Assembly: GCA_902783535.1 (NCBI GenBank)
Contig: CACZRJ010000088.1
Span: 1-19,272 of the forward strand
Direction of reading: 5' to 3'
Length of the DNA stretch: 19,272 bases
Source: an uncultured Ruminococcus sp.
GTDB lineage: Bacteria > Bacillota > Clostridia > Oscillospirales > CAG-382
In this document: positions 1-7,198 of the stretch, piece by piece
Layout: the number at the start of each line of letters is the position of its first letter
Numbering within the stretch: position 1 is the first letter of the stretch
Translations under genes and position numbers: made by a program
Notes under the pieces: model-generated
Told to the model about the DNA's origin: nothing
Databases searched by the model: none
The model's input: only the letters and a program-made list of their open reading frames with translations

Positions 1-20
1 AAGAACGATCTGCGCGTCAT
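1..20 (-). CDS. Possible start of a further operon gene, cut by the window edge
   Basis: An ATG at 20-18 on the minus strand follows the stop of the preceding hydrolase gene by 20 bases. It is preceded by AAAGGA about nine bases upstream, a plausible ribosome binding site. Only six codons (M-T-R-R-S-F) remain before the window ends, so no product can be named. Its position suggests a fifth gene of the lipase/glycerol kinase operon, but chance cannot be excluded. Confidence 0.35.
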
Positions 21-40
21 TACAAGGAATCCTTTCGATT

Positions 41-976
41 TTACGGAATACAGTCTTCGATGAAGCTGAAAATGTCCTCCGCCGTCTGCTCCCTGCAGGT
101 GTCGTTCAGGATCTCGTGCCTGCAGTCGGGATAGAGGATCTTCTTCACGTTCTTCCCGCATTCCTTCAGTTTCGCCTCGACTTCGTTCACGCCCTTGCTG
201 AAGTTTCCGACGGGATCCTTTTCGCCGGACACGAGCAGGACAGGCAATGTTTCCGGAACGGAAGAGAACCATGTTTTGGCGTTCGAACGGTTGTTGAGCT
301 GCAGCAGGTCGATCATTCCGGAAATGGTGAAATGATAGTTGCAGAAGGGATCTTTGACGTAGGCTTCGCGGATGGATTTGTCCTTCGTCAGCCAGGATTT
401 CGGATCGTTTTCGGACGCGAACGGCTTGTTGTACGCGCCGAAAGCCAGGTTTTCAAGGAACGGAGACACATGTTTCTCCCCGCGGAACGCGCGGATGGTC
501 TTCGCGATCCCGACGCCGAGACCGCCGACCGGATTCGGTCCGCCGGTGCCCATGACGATCAGTTTCTCCGGGACCGGATCCGCATTCACGGTCACGGAAA
601 GACGGACGATGAAGGAGCCCATGGAATGGCCGAGCAGAAACAGCGGGAGATCCTCGCCGTACTCTTTTTTCATTGCCCGTTCGAAAACGGCGACGTCCTT
701 CACGAGATACTCCCATCCGTCCTTGTGCGCGATGAATCCGAGTTCGCCTTCCAGCGCGGTGTTTCCGTGCCCGAGGTGATCGTATCCGAAGCAAACGTAT
801 CCGCGCTCCGCGGCTTTACGCATGAAGCCGTCGTAACGGCCGATGTATTCGGTCATCCCGTGAACGACGTGGAACAGTCCTTTCTTTTCCCCCTCCGGCA
901 GGTATACGACGCCTTTCAGCTGATGCTTTCCGTCGGAAGAGAGGACCTGTGTTTCGAGTTTTCTGATTTCGCTCAT
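41..976 (-). CDS. Alpha/beta hydrolase, monoacylglycerol lipase / lysophospholipase type
   Basis: This 311-residue protein is a serine hydrolase of the Hydrolase_4 (monoacylglycerol lipase-like) group, expected to release fatty acid from monoacylglycerols or lysolipids. The oxyanion segment HGMTEYIGRY starts at residue 39. The nucleophile elbow GHSMG places the serine at 118, the acid is probably D254 in GEKDPVG, and the histidine is H287 in CRHEIL. No signal peptide is visible, so it is likely cytoplasmic. The ATG at 976 has GGAG seven bases upstream. It lies 36 bases after glpK on the same strand and is probably cotranscribed, which fits glycerol released by the lipase being phosphorylated by GlpK. 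The fold and triad are clear; the substrate is inferred, and other esters are possible. Confidence 0.88.
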   Translation of the reverse strand: MSEIRKLETQVLSSDGKHQLKGVVYLPEGEKKGLFHVVHGMTEYIGRYDGFMRKAAERGYVCFGYDHLGHGNTALEGELGFIAHKDGWEYLVKDVAVFERAMKKEYGEDLPLFLLGHSMGSFIVRLSVTVNADPVPEKLIVMGTGGPNPVGGLGVGIAKTIRAFRGEKHVSPFLENLAFGAYNKPFASENDPKSWLTKDKSIREAYVKDPFCNYHFTISGMIDLLQLNNRSNAKTWFSSVPETLPVLLVSGEKDPVGNFSKGVNEVEAKLKECGKNVKKILYPDCRHEILNDTCREQTAEDIFSFIEDCIP

Positions 977-1012
977 GTCGTTTCTCCAATCGTTATCGTG
1001 TTTGTTCTGTCA

Positions 1013-2494
1013 TCAGTATGTCTTGCAGGTGGCGACGGCCCGTCTCCATCCTTCCAGGAGCGCGTCGCGCTTGTCCGGCCCGAGCTTCGGGCGGAAGGTC
1101 ACGCCGTTGCGGATCTTGTAGATGATCTCGTCCCTGCTCTGGAAGAACCCGACGGCGAGTCCTGCGAGGAACGCCGCGCCCGCGGCCGTCGCTTCCATGG
1201 TGTCGGGGCGGAAGACTTCGATCCCGGAAATGTCCGACTGGAACTGCATCAGGAAATGGTTCGCGGTCGCGCCGCCGTCCACGCGCAGTCCGTTGAATTT
1301 CGCGCCGGTGTCCGCGCGCATGGCTTCCAGAACGTCGTTCGTCTGATATGCGATCGACTCCAGGGACGCCCGGATGATATGGCACATGCCCGTGCCTCTG
1401 GTCAGTCCGACGATCGTTCCGCGCGCGTGCATGTCCCAGTAGGGGGCGCCGAGCCCCGAGAAGGCCGGAACGACGTAGACGCCGCCGCTGCTCTTGACCT
1501 TGTTCGCGAAATACTCGCTGTCCTTGGATTCGTTGATGAAATGCATCTCGTCGCGCAGCCACTGAACGACCGCGCCGCCGACGAAAACGCTGCCTTCCAG
1601 CGCATACTCGAGCGGCTTGTCCTTTTCCGTCGCCGCAATGGTCGTCACCAGGCCGTTCCGGCTGGAGAAGGCGGTGTTCCCGGTGTGCATCAGAAGGAAA
1701 CATCCGGTCCCGTAGGTATTTTTCGCGTCGCCCTCGTGAAAGCATCCCTGCCCGAAGAGCGCCGCCTGCTGGTCGCCCGCGATCCCGCAGATCGGGATCT
1801 CGGAACCCATCAGTTCCATCGTTCCGTAGATCTCGCTGCACGAGCGGATCTCGGGAAGCATGGCGCGCGGCACGCGCAGGATCTCGAGCAGCCTGTCGTC
1901 CCACTGACCCGTATGGATGTTGCACAGCATGGTCCTGGACGCGTTCGTATAGTCGGTGATGTGCACGCGGCCCTCCGTCAGCTTCCAGACGAGCCAGGTG
2001 TCGATCGTTCCGAACAGGAGCTCTCCCCTTTCCGCTCTGGCGCGCGCCCCTTCCACGTGATCCAGGATCCACTGGATCTTGGTCCCGCTGAAGTACGCGT
2101 CGGGCTTCAGCCCGGTCGTTTCGACGATGTAGGGCTCGTATCCGTCCTTCACCAGCTGTTCGCAGATGGGCGCGGTCCTGCGGCACTGCCACACGATCGC
2201 GTTGCAGACCGGCTTTCCGGTGTCCTTCTCCCACACGACCGTCGTCTCGCGCTGATTCGTGATGCCGATGCCGGCGATCTCGTCCGGGTCAACGCCGCTC
2301 TTCGCGACGCATTCCGTGATGCAGGCGTACTGGTTCGCGTAGATCTCCATCGGGTCGTGCTCCACCCAGCCCGGCTGGGGATAGATCTGGCGGAACTCGT
2401 GCTGCGCGACGCTGACGATCCTGCAGTCGTGATCGAACAGAATGCACCGCGTGCTCGTGGTTCCCTGGTCAAGCGCCAAAACGTACTTTTTCAT
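1013..2494 (-). CDS. glpK: Glycerol kinase
   Basis: This FGGY-family kinase of 493 residues converts glycerol and ATP to sn-glycerol 3-phosphate in the cytoplasm. Visible family signatures are the N-terminal phosphate-binding DQGTTSTR (9-16), the glycerol-binding pair R82/E83 in TNQRETT, W43 within GWVEHDP, the catalytic base D241 in GIAGDQQAALFGQ, the NTYGTG loop (259-264) and the C-terminal FSGLGAPYWD and DGGATAN motifs. Length matches the family. The ATG at 2494 has AAGGAG eight bases upstream, and this site overlaps the TAA stop of the preceding gene, so the two are probably translationally coupled. No glpF or glpD is present in the window. Its partners are two lipase-like hydrolases, which suggests glycerol from lipid breakdown rather than, or besides, imported free glycerol. 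Confidence 0.97.
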   Translation of the reverse strand: MKKYVLALDQGTTSTRCILFDHDCRIVSVAQHEFRQIYPQPGWVEHDPMEIYANQYACITECVAKSGVDPDEIAGIGITNQRETTVVWEKDTGKPVCNAIVWQCRRTAPICEQLVKDGYEPYIVETTGLKPDAYFSGTKIQWILDHVEGARARAERGELLFGTIDTWLVWKLTEGRVHITDYTNASRTMLCNIHTGQWDDRLLEILRVPRAMLPEIRSCSEIYGTMELMGSEIPICGIAGDQQAALFGQGCFHEGDAKNTYGTGCFLLMHTGNTAFSSRNGLVTTIAATEKDKPLEYALEGSVFVGGAVVQWLRDEMHFINESKDSEYFANKVKSSGGVYVVPAFSGLGAPYWDMHARGTIVGLTRGTGMCHIIRASLESIAYQTNDVLEAMRADTGAKFNGLRVDGGATANHFLMQFQSDISGIEVFRPDTMEATAAGAAFLAGLAVGFFQSRDEIIYKIRNGVTFRPKLGPDKRDALLEGWRRAVATCKTY

Positions 2495-2507
2495 GCAAAA
2501 TAGCTCC

Positions 2508-4157
2508 TTATTTTCCCTTGGATTTAATTTCCTTCATCACGCGCAGTTCGGCGGAAACGCGCTCTCTTTTCTCCCTGGTGATGACCGCCTTTCCGGCGCG
2601 CGCGCACCAGCAGGCAGGTAGCAGAACGGGCGCACTATCCAGAACGGGATACAGAACCCGCATGGACGACATCGGCGGAAAGGCCCGCCGGATGAAGTAT
2701 CCCGCTTTTCCGCGCTTTCCGACTTCGCTGCGGACGGCGTTGGAAAACCGTCCGTAAACGCCGCTTTCCAGACAGAATCCGACGCGGTCGTACGGGATCT
2801 TTTCGACGTCCGTCCCGTCTCCGAACAGCAGTTCCGCAAGACATGAAAGTTCTTTTTCCGCGTCCGACAGCCCGGCTTCCGAAAGTTTTCTTTCCGCGCT
2901 TTCGCGCGTTTCCTGAGAAAAGGTCTCCGCTTTTTTCAGCAGATGCAGATCGGCGAACGAGCGCAGGCCGCTTCCCGCCCTTCCGTAGTGCTTCCAGAAA
3001 TGTGCGATGAAATATGAGTAAAAGTATCCGTCCGTCATTTTCCGTCCGACATTGGAAGAAGCCGACGGGACGGAGGCGTCCCAGACGTCGAGGAAAGCCT
3101 TCTCCCAGGGACACTCCTCGGAGAACAGCCGCTTGTGGAATTCGAAATTGTAGACCGGCTCCATGTGATAGACGTCGTGTACGCCCGAGAGAGAGACCGT
3201 TTCAAATCCGGTCTCCTCCATGATGCGTCTGACGTCGTCCTGCCTCCGCTCGTCGTAAAGCACGTCGTAGTCCGCGAACTCCCGCGCCCCTTTCTTCGGA
3301 TACAGGTCCTTGATGACCATGCCCTTCAGCGGCAGAAAAGAGATCTTCTCCTCCTCCAGACGCGCGGAGAGCGACGTCCAGACGTTCTCGAACAGGAGCT
3401 GCTTGCGCAACGCGGCATCCTGCGCGCGCTTCCATTTCTTCCCTGTCTCCGTGTCTTTCACTTCCTGCGGAACGGAGTCGAAAACGAGCGACGCGACGCT
3501 GTGGCGAGATGCGAGTCTGTAGACGTTCTCCCAGTCCGCGTTCTCCGGGACCGGCGCGTCTGATCCGTTCAGCGCATTCCTGAGCAGGACGACGAGCGTC
3601 CGCCACACGTTGTCCGGGACGGGCGTTTCCCTTTTTCTGACCAGCCGGTTTTCCCGGACGTCGTAGATCCTGCGCACGGCCGACAGGTACGTGGGATCGT
3701 CCGCCGGAACGAAGACCCTTTCCCGGGCGGACCCGTTCTCATCTCTGCCTGACGCCCACGCGTCCGAACGCTCCGTATAGAAGCCGGTCATCCGGGCAAG
3801 GATCCGTTGTTCGGGAACCGTTTCGGGAAAAGCGCAGTTGTCTCCCTGGATCAGGTATTTCCGATGACGGCTTTTGCTTCTCCGTTTTCCGGCTTTTCCG
3901 ACCACGCGGTGCAGCACGAGACTGCCGTTATCCCTTCGGAACAGAACGACGTCGCAAAGATCCGGAGGACCCTGCAGCACCTCCAGCCGGACGCTGTCCT
4001 TTCCCTCTTTCAGGAAAGGCATCATGCTGGTTCCCCGCGTAAAAGTGATCAGAAAGCCGTGCGTGCGCAGCGCCTCATCGATGCTCCCGCAGACATGCGC
4101 CTCCTGCCCAGACGGGCCGCAGTCGTCCCGGACCGTTTCCGCTTTTTCCCCGCGCAT
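2508..4157 (-). CDS. Fusion: S24/S26 signal-peptidase-like domain plus NTP_transf_5-type nucleotidyltransferase domain
   Basis: This 549-residue protein joins two domains. Residues about 25-128 resemble the S24/S26 signal-peptidase fold: G-T-S-M-M-P at 42-47 (candidate nucleophile S44), LHRVVG at 82-87 with His83 where ER/SipW-type peptidases have their catalytic His, and a QGDN box at 104-107. No membrane segment flanks it. Residues about 185-540 resemble the uncharacterised nucleotidyltransferase family NTP_transf_5, with LPLKGMVIKDLYP (from 275) and FADYDVLYD (294-302; D296 and D298 candidate metal ligands), and a C-terminal stretch (PPMSSMRVLYP) also seen in that family. The ATG at 4157 overlaps by one base the TGA of the upstream hydrolase; a GTG three bases earlier is less well placed relative to GGAGG. 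Substrates are unknown. Related domains occur as separate proteins near peptide-modification genes; none is seen here. Confidence 0.8.
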   Translation of the reverse strand: MRGEKAETVRDDCGPSGQEAHVCGSIDEALRTHGFLITFTRGTSMMPFLKEGKDSVRLEVLQGPPDLCDVVLFRRDNGSLVLHRVVGKAGKRRSKSRHRKYLIQGDNCAFPETVPEQRILARMTGFYTERSDAWASGRDENGSARERVFVPADDPTYLSAVRRIYDVRENRLVRKRETPVPDNVWRTLVVLLRNALNGSDAPVPENADWENVYRLASRHSVASLVFDSVPQEVKDTETGKKWKRAQDAALRKQLLFENVWTSLSARLEEEKISFLPLKGMVIKDLYPKKGAREFADYDVLYDERRQDDVRRIMEETGFETVSLSGVHDVYHMEPVYNFEFHKRLFSEECPWEKAFLDVWDASVPSASSNVGRKMTDGYFYSYFIAHFWKHYGRAGSGLRSFADLHLLKKAETFSQETRESAERKLSEAGLSDAEKELSCLAELLFGDGTDVEKIPYDRVGFCLESGVYGRFSNAVRSEVGKRGKAGYFIRRAFPPMSSMRVLYPVLDSAPVLLPACWCARAGKAVITREKRERVSAELRVMKEIKSKGK

Positions 4158-5125
4158 CACGCTTCCTCCTCGAGGAAGTTCAGAACGTCGTCGAAATACG
4201 GGAAGAAATCCTTGTCCGGGGAGAGATAGATCTCGTGACGCACGCCCGGCACAAGAAGATATTTTCCTTTTTCAAGCCTTTTGCAGAATGTTTTCTGGAG
4301 CGGCGTCTGCACGACGCGGTCCTCCCCCGCCGAAACGACGAACACCGGGATCCGCACTTTTTCCGGGTTCCCTTTCCCGAGGATCTTTTTCTTCAGGCCG
4401 AGCGACAGCCATGCCCAGCGGTTGGTCGCGCAGTAGTTCTGGAAATACGGCGTCCTGCGCTTGACGTGCTCGTATCCGTAAAAGCGTTCCGGAGAGGACG
4501 TGCAGGAGCCTTCAAATTCTTCTTTTCCGGGATAATCCTTCTCCGTGATGATCCGTTTTTCGCCCTTTCCGAGCAGCATCATCAATCGGAAGACCGCCCG
4601 GCAGAGCCCTACGGGCAGGCCGTACGTGTTCGGCGCGATCAGCGGAGAATTCAGAACGGCCTTCCGGAAGAAAGCCCCGCCCCGCTCGAGAAACAGCGCG
4701 GACACGCCGCCTCCCATGGAGTGCGCGTGGAGGTAGTAGGGTCCCGGAAGACGCGAGACCACCTGCTCCAGGAACAGTTCCAGATCGTCCGCGTACGTTT
4801 CGAAGGAGGAAGCGTCGGTGACGTGGATCTGCCCGTTGTCGTGGAACGACCGTCCGTGCCCGCGCTGCTCGTAGATGCAGACGCGGTATCCGGACTGGAG
4901 ATAATACCAGACGACCTCGGCGTATTTCTCGATGGATTCGGTGAAACCGTGAACGATGACCAGCGTTCCTTTTTCTTCCGTCCCTTCTTCGGGAGAGAAA
5001 ACCGAAAAAAAGCAGGGCGCCTGTCCGGACGCCAGAAAATAGCCGTTCCGCCGTCTGGTCTCGAGATACGGGCGGACGTATCCGTTCAGTTTTTCCTCGT
5101 AGCCGTTTTCCGTCAGCCGCTCCAT
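4157..5125 (-). CDS. Alpha/beta hydrolase, PldB-like lysophospholipase family
   Basis: This 322-residue serine hydrolase has the oxyanion HGFTES (59-64), the RGHGRS segment (88-93), the elbow AHSMGGG with the nucleophile at S136, the acid at D269 (GEDRVVQ) and the histidine at H297 (GVRHEIY). The N-terminal part before the core (NGYVRPYLETRRRNGYF) resembles bacterial lysophospholipase L2. No signal peptide is visible. It differs clearly from the second hydrolase at 41-976, so the pair is not a recent duplication. The ATG at 5125 has GGAGG seven bases upstream. It is the first gene of the operon, 42 bases below the -10 box at 5167-5172, and its stop overlaps the start of the fusion gene. The lipid-ester substrate is inferred from family and from glpK downstream. 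Confidence 0.88.
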   Translation of the reverse strand: MERLTENGYEEKLNGYVRPYLETRRRNGYFLASGQAPCFFSVFSPEEGTEEKGTLVIVHGFTESIEKYAEVVWYYLQSGYRVCIYEQRGHGRSFHDNGQIHVTDASSFETYADDLELFLEQVVSRLPGPYYLHAHSMGGGVSALFLERGGAFFRKAVLNSPLIAPNTYGLPVGLCRAVFRLMMLLGKGEKRIITEKDYPGKEEFEGSCTSSPERFYGYEHVKRRTPYFQNYCATNRWAWLSLGLKKKILGKGNPEKVRIPVFVVSAGEDRVVQTPLQKTFCKRLEKGKYLLVPGVRHEIYLSPDKDFFPYFDDVLNFLEEEA

Positions 5126-5166
5126 GTCCCTTCCTCCGTTCCGGTCGCAGAATCCTCTTTTTTTCG

Positions 5167-5195
5167 ATTATACCCGCCGGACGCGCGTTTTGCAA
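5167..5195 (-). promoter_or_regulatory. Sigma-A-type promoter of the lipase-glpK operon
   Basis: On the minus strand a -10 box TATAAT (5172-5167) lies 17 bases downstream of a -35-like TTGCAA (5195-5190). Transcription would start near 5160, giving a leader of about 35 bases before the hydrolase start at 5125. The -10 is perfect and the -35 matches four of six bases. Confidence 0.75.
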
Positions 5196-5288
5196 GTGCG
5201 GGAGCGCCTTTTTTATCCGAAAAGTGAACATTTTTCACAAATCGCACCCCATTGTTCTGTTCTTTTTATGGATATTCATGAAAAATCA

Positions 5289-5317
5289 TTGACTTTCGCC
5301 GCCCCATGGGCTATGAT
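5289..5317 (+). promoter_or_regulatory. Sigma-A-type promoter of the CBM9-like surface protein
   Basis: TTGACT (5289-5294) and TATGAT (5312-5317) are separated by exactly 17 bases. Transcription would begin near 5324 and give an A-rich leader of about 86 bases ending in AAAGGAG before the ATG at 5410. An 8-base inverted repeat overlaps the -10 box (separate entry). Confidence 0.8.
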
Positions 5318-5351
5318 GATGAAATAGAAAGATATGTGGTACGCATAGCCC
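5308..5351. repeat. 8-base inverted repeat overlapping the -10 box; candidate operator
   Basis: GGGCTATG (5308-5315) and CATAGCCC (5344-5351) are perfect complements 28 bases apart. The left arm covers most of the -10 box and the right arm lies about 20-28 bases into the transcribed leader. Because the left arm is upstream of the expected start site, this would act as DNA, for example as a repressor site, rather than as an RNA hairpin. It may also be a chance match. Confidence 0.35.
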
Positions 5352-5409
5352 CCGAAACGTAAAAAAAAAAGAAAAAATATAGAAACAAAAAAAGGAGACA
5401 CACAACGAC

Positions 5410-7047
5410 ATGAAAAAAACGATTTCATTGGTGCTGACGTTCGCGATGATCCTCGCCGCCGTCCTGACCTTCTTTGCCGCCAACCAGGCGAAGACGGAAG
5501 CCCTCGGCGACGTCCTGCTCATCTACGACACGAAGGATGAGATCAAGATCGACGGCAAGAAGGATCTCGGCTACAACCTGATTTCCTACTACGGCGACAA
5601 GAAAGACGGCAACTGGGTCCCGAACTCGGATCTGCACGTCGACGGCAAGGCGTATCTGTACGCATGCTGGGACACGAACAACCTCTACATCTACGTCGAA
5701 GTCCCCTGCAACGAAGAGCATTCGTCCTACCAGGACAACTCCGTCGAGCACTGGATCTTCAACGGCCACCACGCAATGTGGGCGTTCCTTCCGGACAACC
5801 CCTATCAGAGTCAGTACTACGGAAACCTGGAAGACGGCCGCTACGACTGGAGCACGCTGTACAACGCGGGCTTCATGTACGAATTCACGACCATCTGCGA
5901 CTCCAGGGACGGATCGACCGTGACCGACAACCACTTCAGAGACCTGACGAAAAAGCCCGGCTTTGAATGCGTCTGCCTGGCGGACGGCAAAAAGGACACC
6001 TACGAAGTCCAGATCCCGCTGAAGGAAGTCTCCACGCCCTCCGCGCCGGACGGCATCCCCGCCGAAGAAGGCTCCCTGTTCGGATTCGGATTCCGTCTCG
6101 GCCTGATCGACGTCGGCTTCGGCTACGGCAACGACGAGATGGACGAATACCGTCAGTGCGTCCAGTACTCCGACTACTTCACCGGCGACAAGTTCCCGCA
6201 GGGCCTCGCTTATGCGAAACTGGCCAGCGGCGCAGCCGCCGAACCCAAGAAGATCCGCCGCAACTACGAAGTCTTCCCGTCCGCAGCCGGTCTGTGGCAG
6301 CAGGAGGACAACGGCGGGACCAGCTGCAACGTCAAAGTTTCCAAATCCGTTGCGACCATCTCCGGCAGCAAGTCCGGCACGTGGCCGAGCGCGTACGTCG
6401 AATACGACGCCGCTCTGCTCGTCGATCCCAAGAAATGCTATCTCGTATACGACATCGAAGTTGACAAAGGCGCGTTCAGCATCCGCTTCAACGGCGACGA
6501 CGAGCTGACCACCCTGATCACCGACAACGTCGATCCCGGCAGCAACGACATTCTGCCCGGCCATTACGAAGGATACATCTCCTTCGCGGACATCGCCGAG
6601 AAATACGGCAAGAACGACAAAGGATACTACCAGATCGACTCTCTGAACGTCTACTCGGTCGACGGTTCCACGACGAAGATCAACGTCTTCAACATCGACC
6701 CGAACTTCGAGCCCCCGCAGAGCGGCAACACGAGCGAAGACCAGCCGTCCGAAGCGCCTTCCGAAGAACCTTCCGAAGCGCCCTCCGAAGAACCGTCCGA
6801 AACGCCTTCCGAAGAACCGTCCGAGGAACCCTCCGAAGAACCCTCCGAAGCCGTCTCCGAACCCGCCGGTGAAAGCCAGGCTCCTGTCGAAAGCCAGACG
6901 CCCGCTGAATCCACCCCCGAAGAAAGCAAACCGGCTGAAACGCCTTCCGCCGGATTCCCGTGGTGGGGCTGGCTGCTGATCGGCCTCGGAGCATGCGCTG
7001 TCGTGGCGGTCGTCGTGGCCATCGTTCTGAAGAGCAAAAAGAAATAA
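5410..7047 (+). CDS. Secreted, membrane-anchored protein with CBM9/DOMON-like domain and Pro-Ser-Glu repeat linker
   Basis: The 545-residue product begins with a signal peptide (KK, then hydrophobic to about residue 24; likely cleavage near 27-32). Residues about 40-285 resemble the family 9 carbohydrate-binding / DOMON-like beta-sandwich: an early IKIDGKKD segment, AYLYACWDTNNLYIYVEV in mid-domain, and a late FGFGFRLGLIDV strand. Residues about 290-430 form a second beta-rich region without a family I can name. Residues 446-481 are nine tandem PSE[A/E/T] tetrapeptides, continued by a looser Ser/Glu/Pro/Thr stretch to about 512. A hydrophobic helix (about 518-540) and a KSKKK tail end the protein, so it should sit in the membrane facing outward. 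There is no LPXTG motif. The gene is monocistronic, with its own promoter and terminator. A sugar-binding role is inferred from fold resemblance only; no catalytic residues are apparent. Confidence 0.82.
   Translation: MKKTISLVLTFAMILAAVLTFFAANQAKTEALGDVLLIYDTKDEIKIDGKKDLGYNLISYYGDKKDGNWVPNSDLHVDGKAYLYACWDTNNLYIYVEVPCNEEHSSYQDNSVEHWIFNGHHAMWAFLPDNPYQSQYYGNLEDGRYDWSTLYNAGFMYEFTTICDSRDGSTVTDNHFRDLTKKPGFECVCLADGKKDTYEVQIPLKEVSTPSAPDGIPAEEGSLFGFGFRLGLIDVGFGYGNDEMDEYRQCVQYSDYFTGDKFPQGLAYAKLASGAAAEPKKIRRNYEVFPSAAGLWQQEDNGGTSCNVKVSKSVATISGSKSGTWPSAYVEYDAALLVDPKKCYLVYDIEVDKGAFSIRFNGDDELTTLITDNVDPGSNDILPGHYEGYISFADIAEKYGKNDKGYYQIDSLNVYSVDGSTTKINVFNIDPNFEPPQSGNTSEDQPSEAPSEEPSEAPSEEPSETPSEEPSEEPSEEPSEAVSEPAGESQAPVESQTPAESTPEESKPAETPSAGFPWWGWLLIGLGACAVVAVVVAIVLKSKKK
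6745..6852 (+). repeat. Nine imperfect 12-base tandem repeats encoding PSE[A/E/T]
   Basis: Nine consecutive 12-base units encode PSEA, PSEE, PSEA, PSEE, PSET, PSEE, PSEE, PSEE and PSEA. The units vary at third codon positions (CCG, CCT and CCC for proline; TCC is constant for serine), so the array is not freshly expanded. It encodes a rigid acidic spacer between the binding domains and the membrane anchor. Confidence 0.9.
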
Positions 7048-7128
7048 GGGAGGACTTTCCTTCCTTCCGGGAGCCTTTCGATGAATGAATCATTCACCGA
7101 AGAGCGGTGCCGGGCTAAATGAAAATTT

Positions 7129-7172
7129 CTGCCGGATCTCCGAAATATCGGGGATCCGGCAGATTCTTTTTT
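7129..7172 (+). terminator. Rho-independent terminator after the CBM9-like gene
   Basis: CTGCCGGATC (7129-7138) pairs perfectly with GATCCGGCAG (7153-7162). TCCG and CGGG extend the stem with one G-T wobble, to 14 pairs around the loop AAATAT. The stem is followed by ATTC and six T residues. The minus-strand side has only a weak T-rich tail (AAATTTTC), so termination of the convergent CotH gene here is possible but less certain. Confidence 0.9.
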
Positions 7173-7198
7173 CCGTTCCGCTTTTGTATTTCGTTTTC

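Noticed and set aside
116..2503. A 795-codon open frame on the plus strand, opposite the hydrolase and glpK genes, and other long antisense frames (e.g. 7085-8830, 9288-10688, 12478-13692, 5425-6564 minus).
   Set aside because: Each lies wholly or mostly opposite a gene with clear family motifs, crosses gene boundaries, has no family signature and an arginine/histidine/valine-rich composition. They reflect GC-rich third codon positions that leave the opposite strand short of stops.
7082..7096. Palindrome TGAATGA-A-TCATTCA between the CBM9-like gene and its terminator.
   Set aside because: The one-base centre cannot form a hairpin loop, and the place (after the stop) does not suggest an operator. 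Probably chance.
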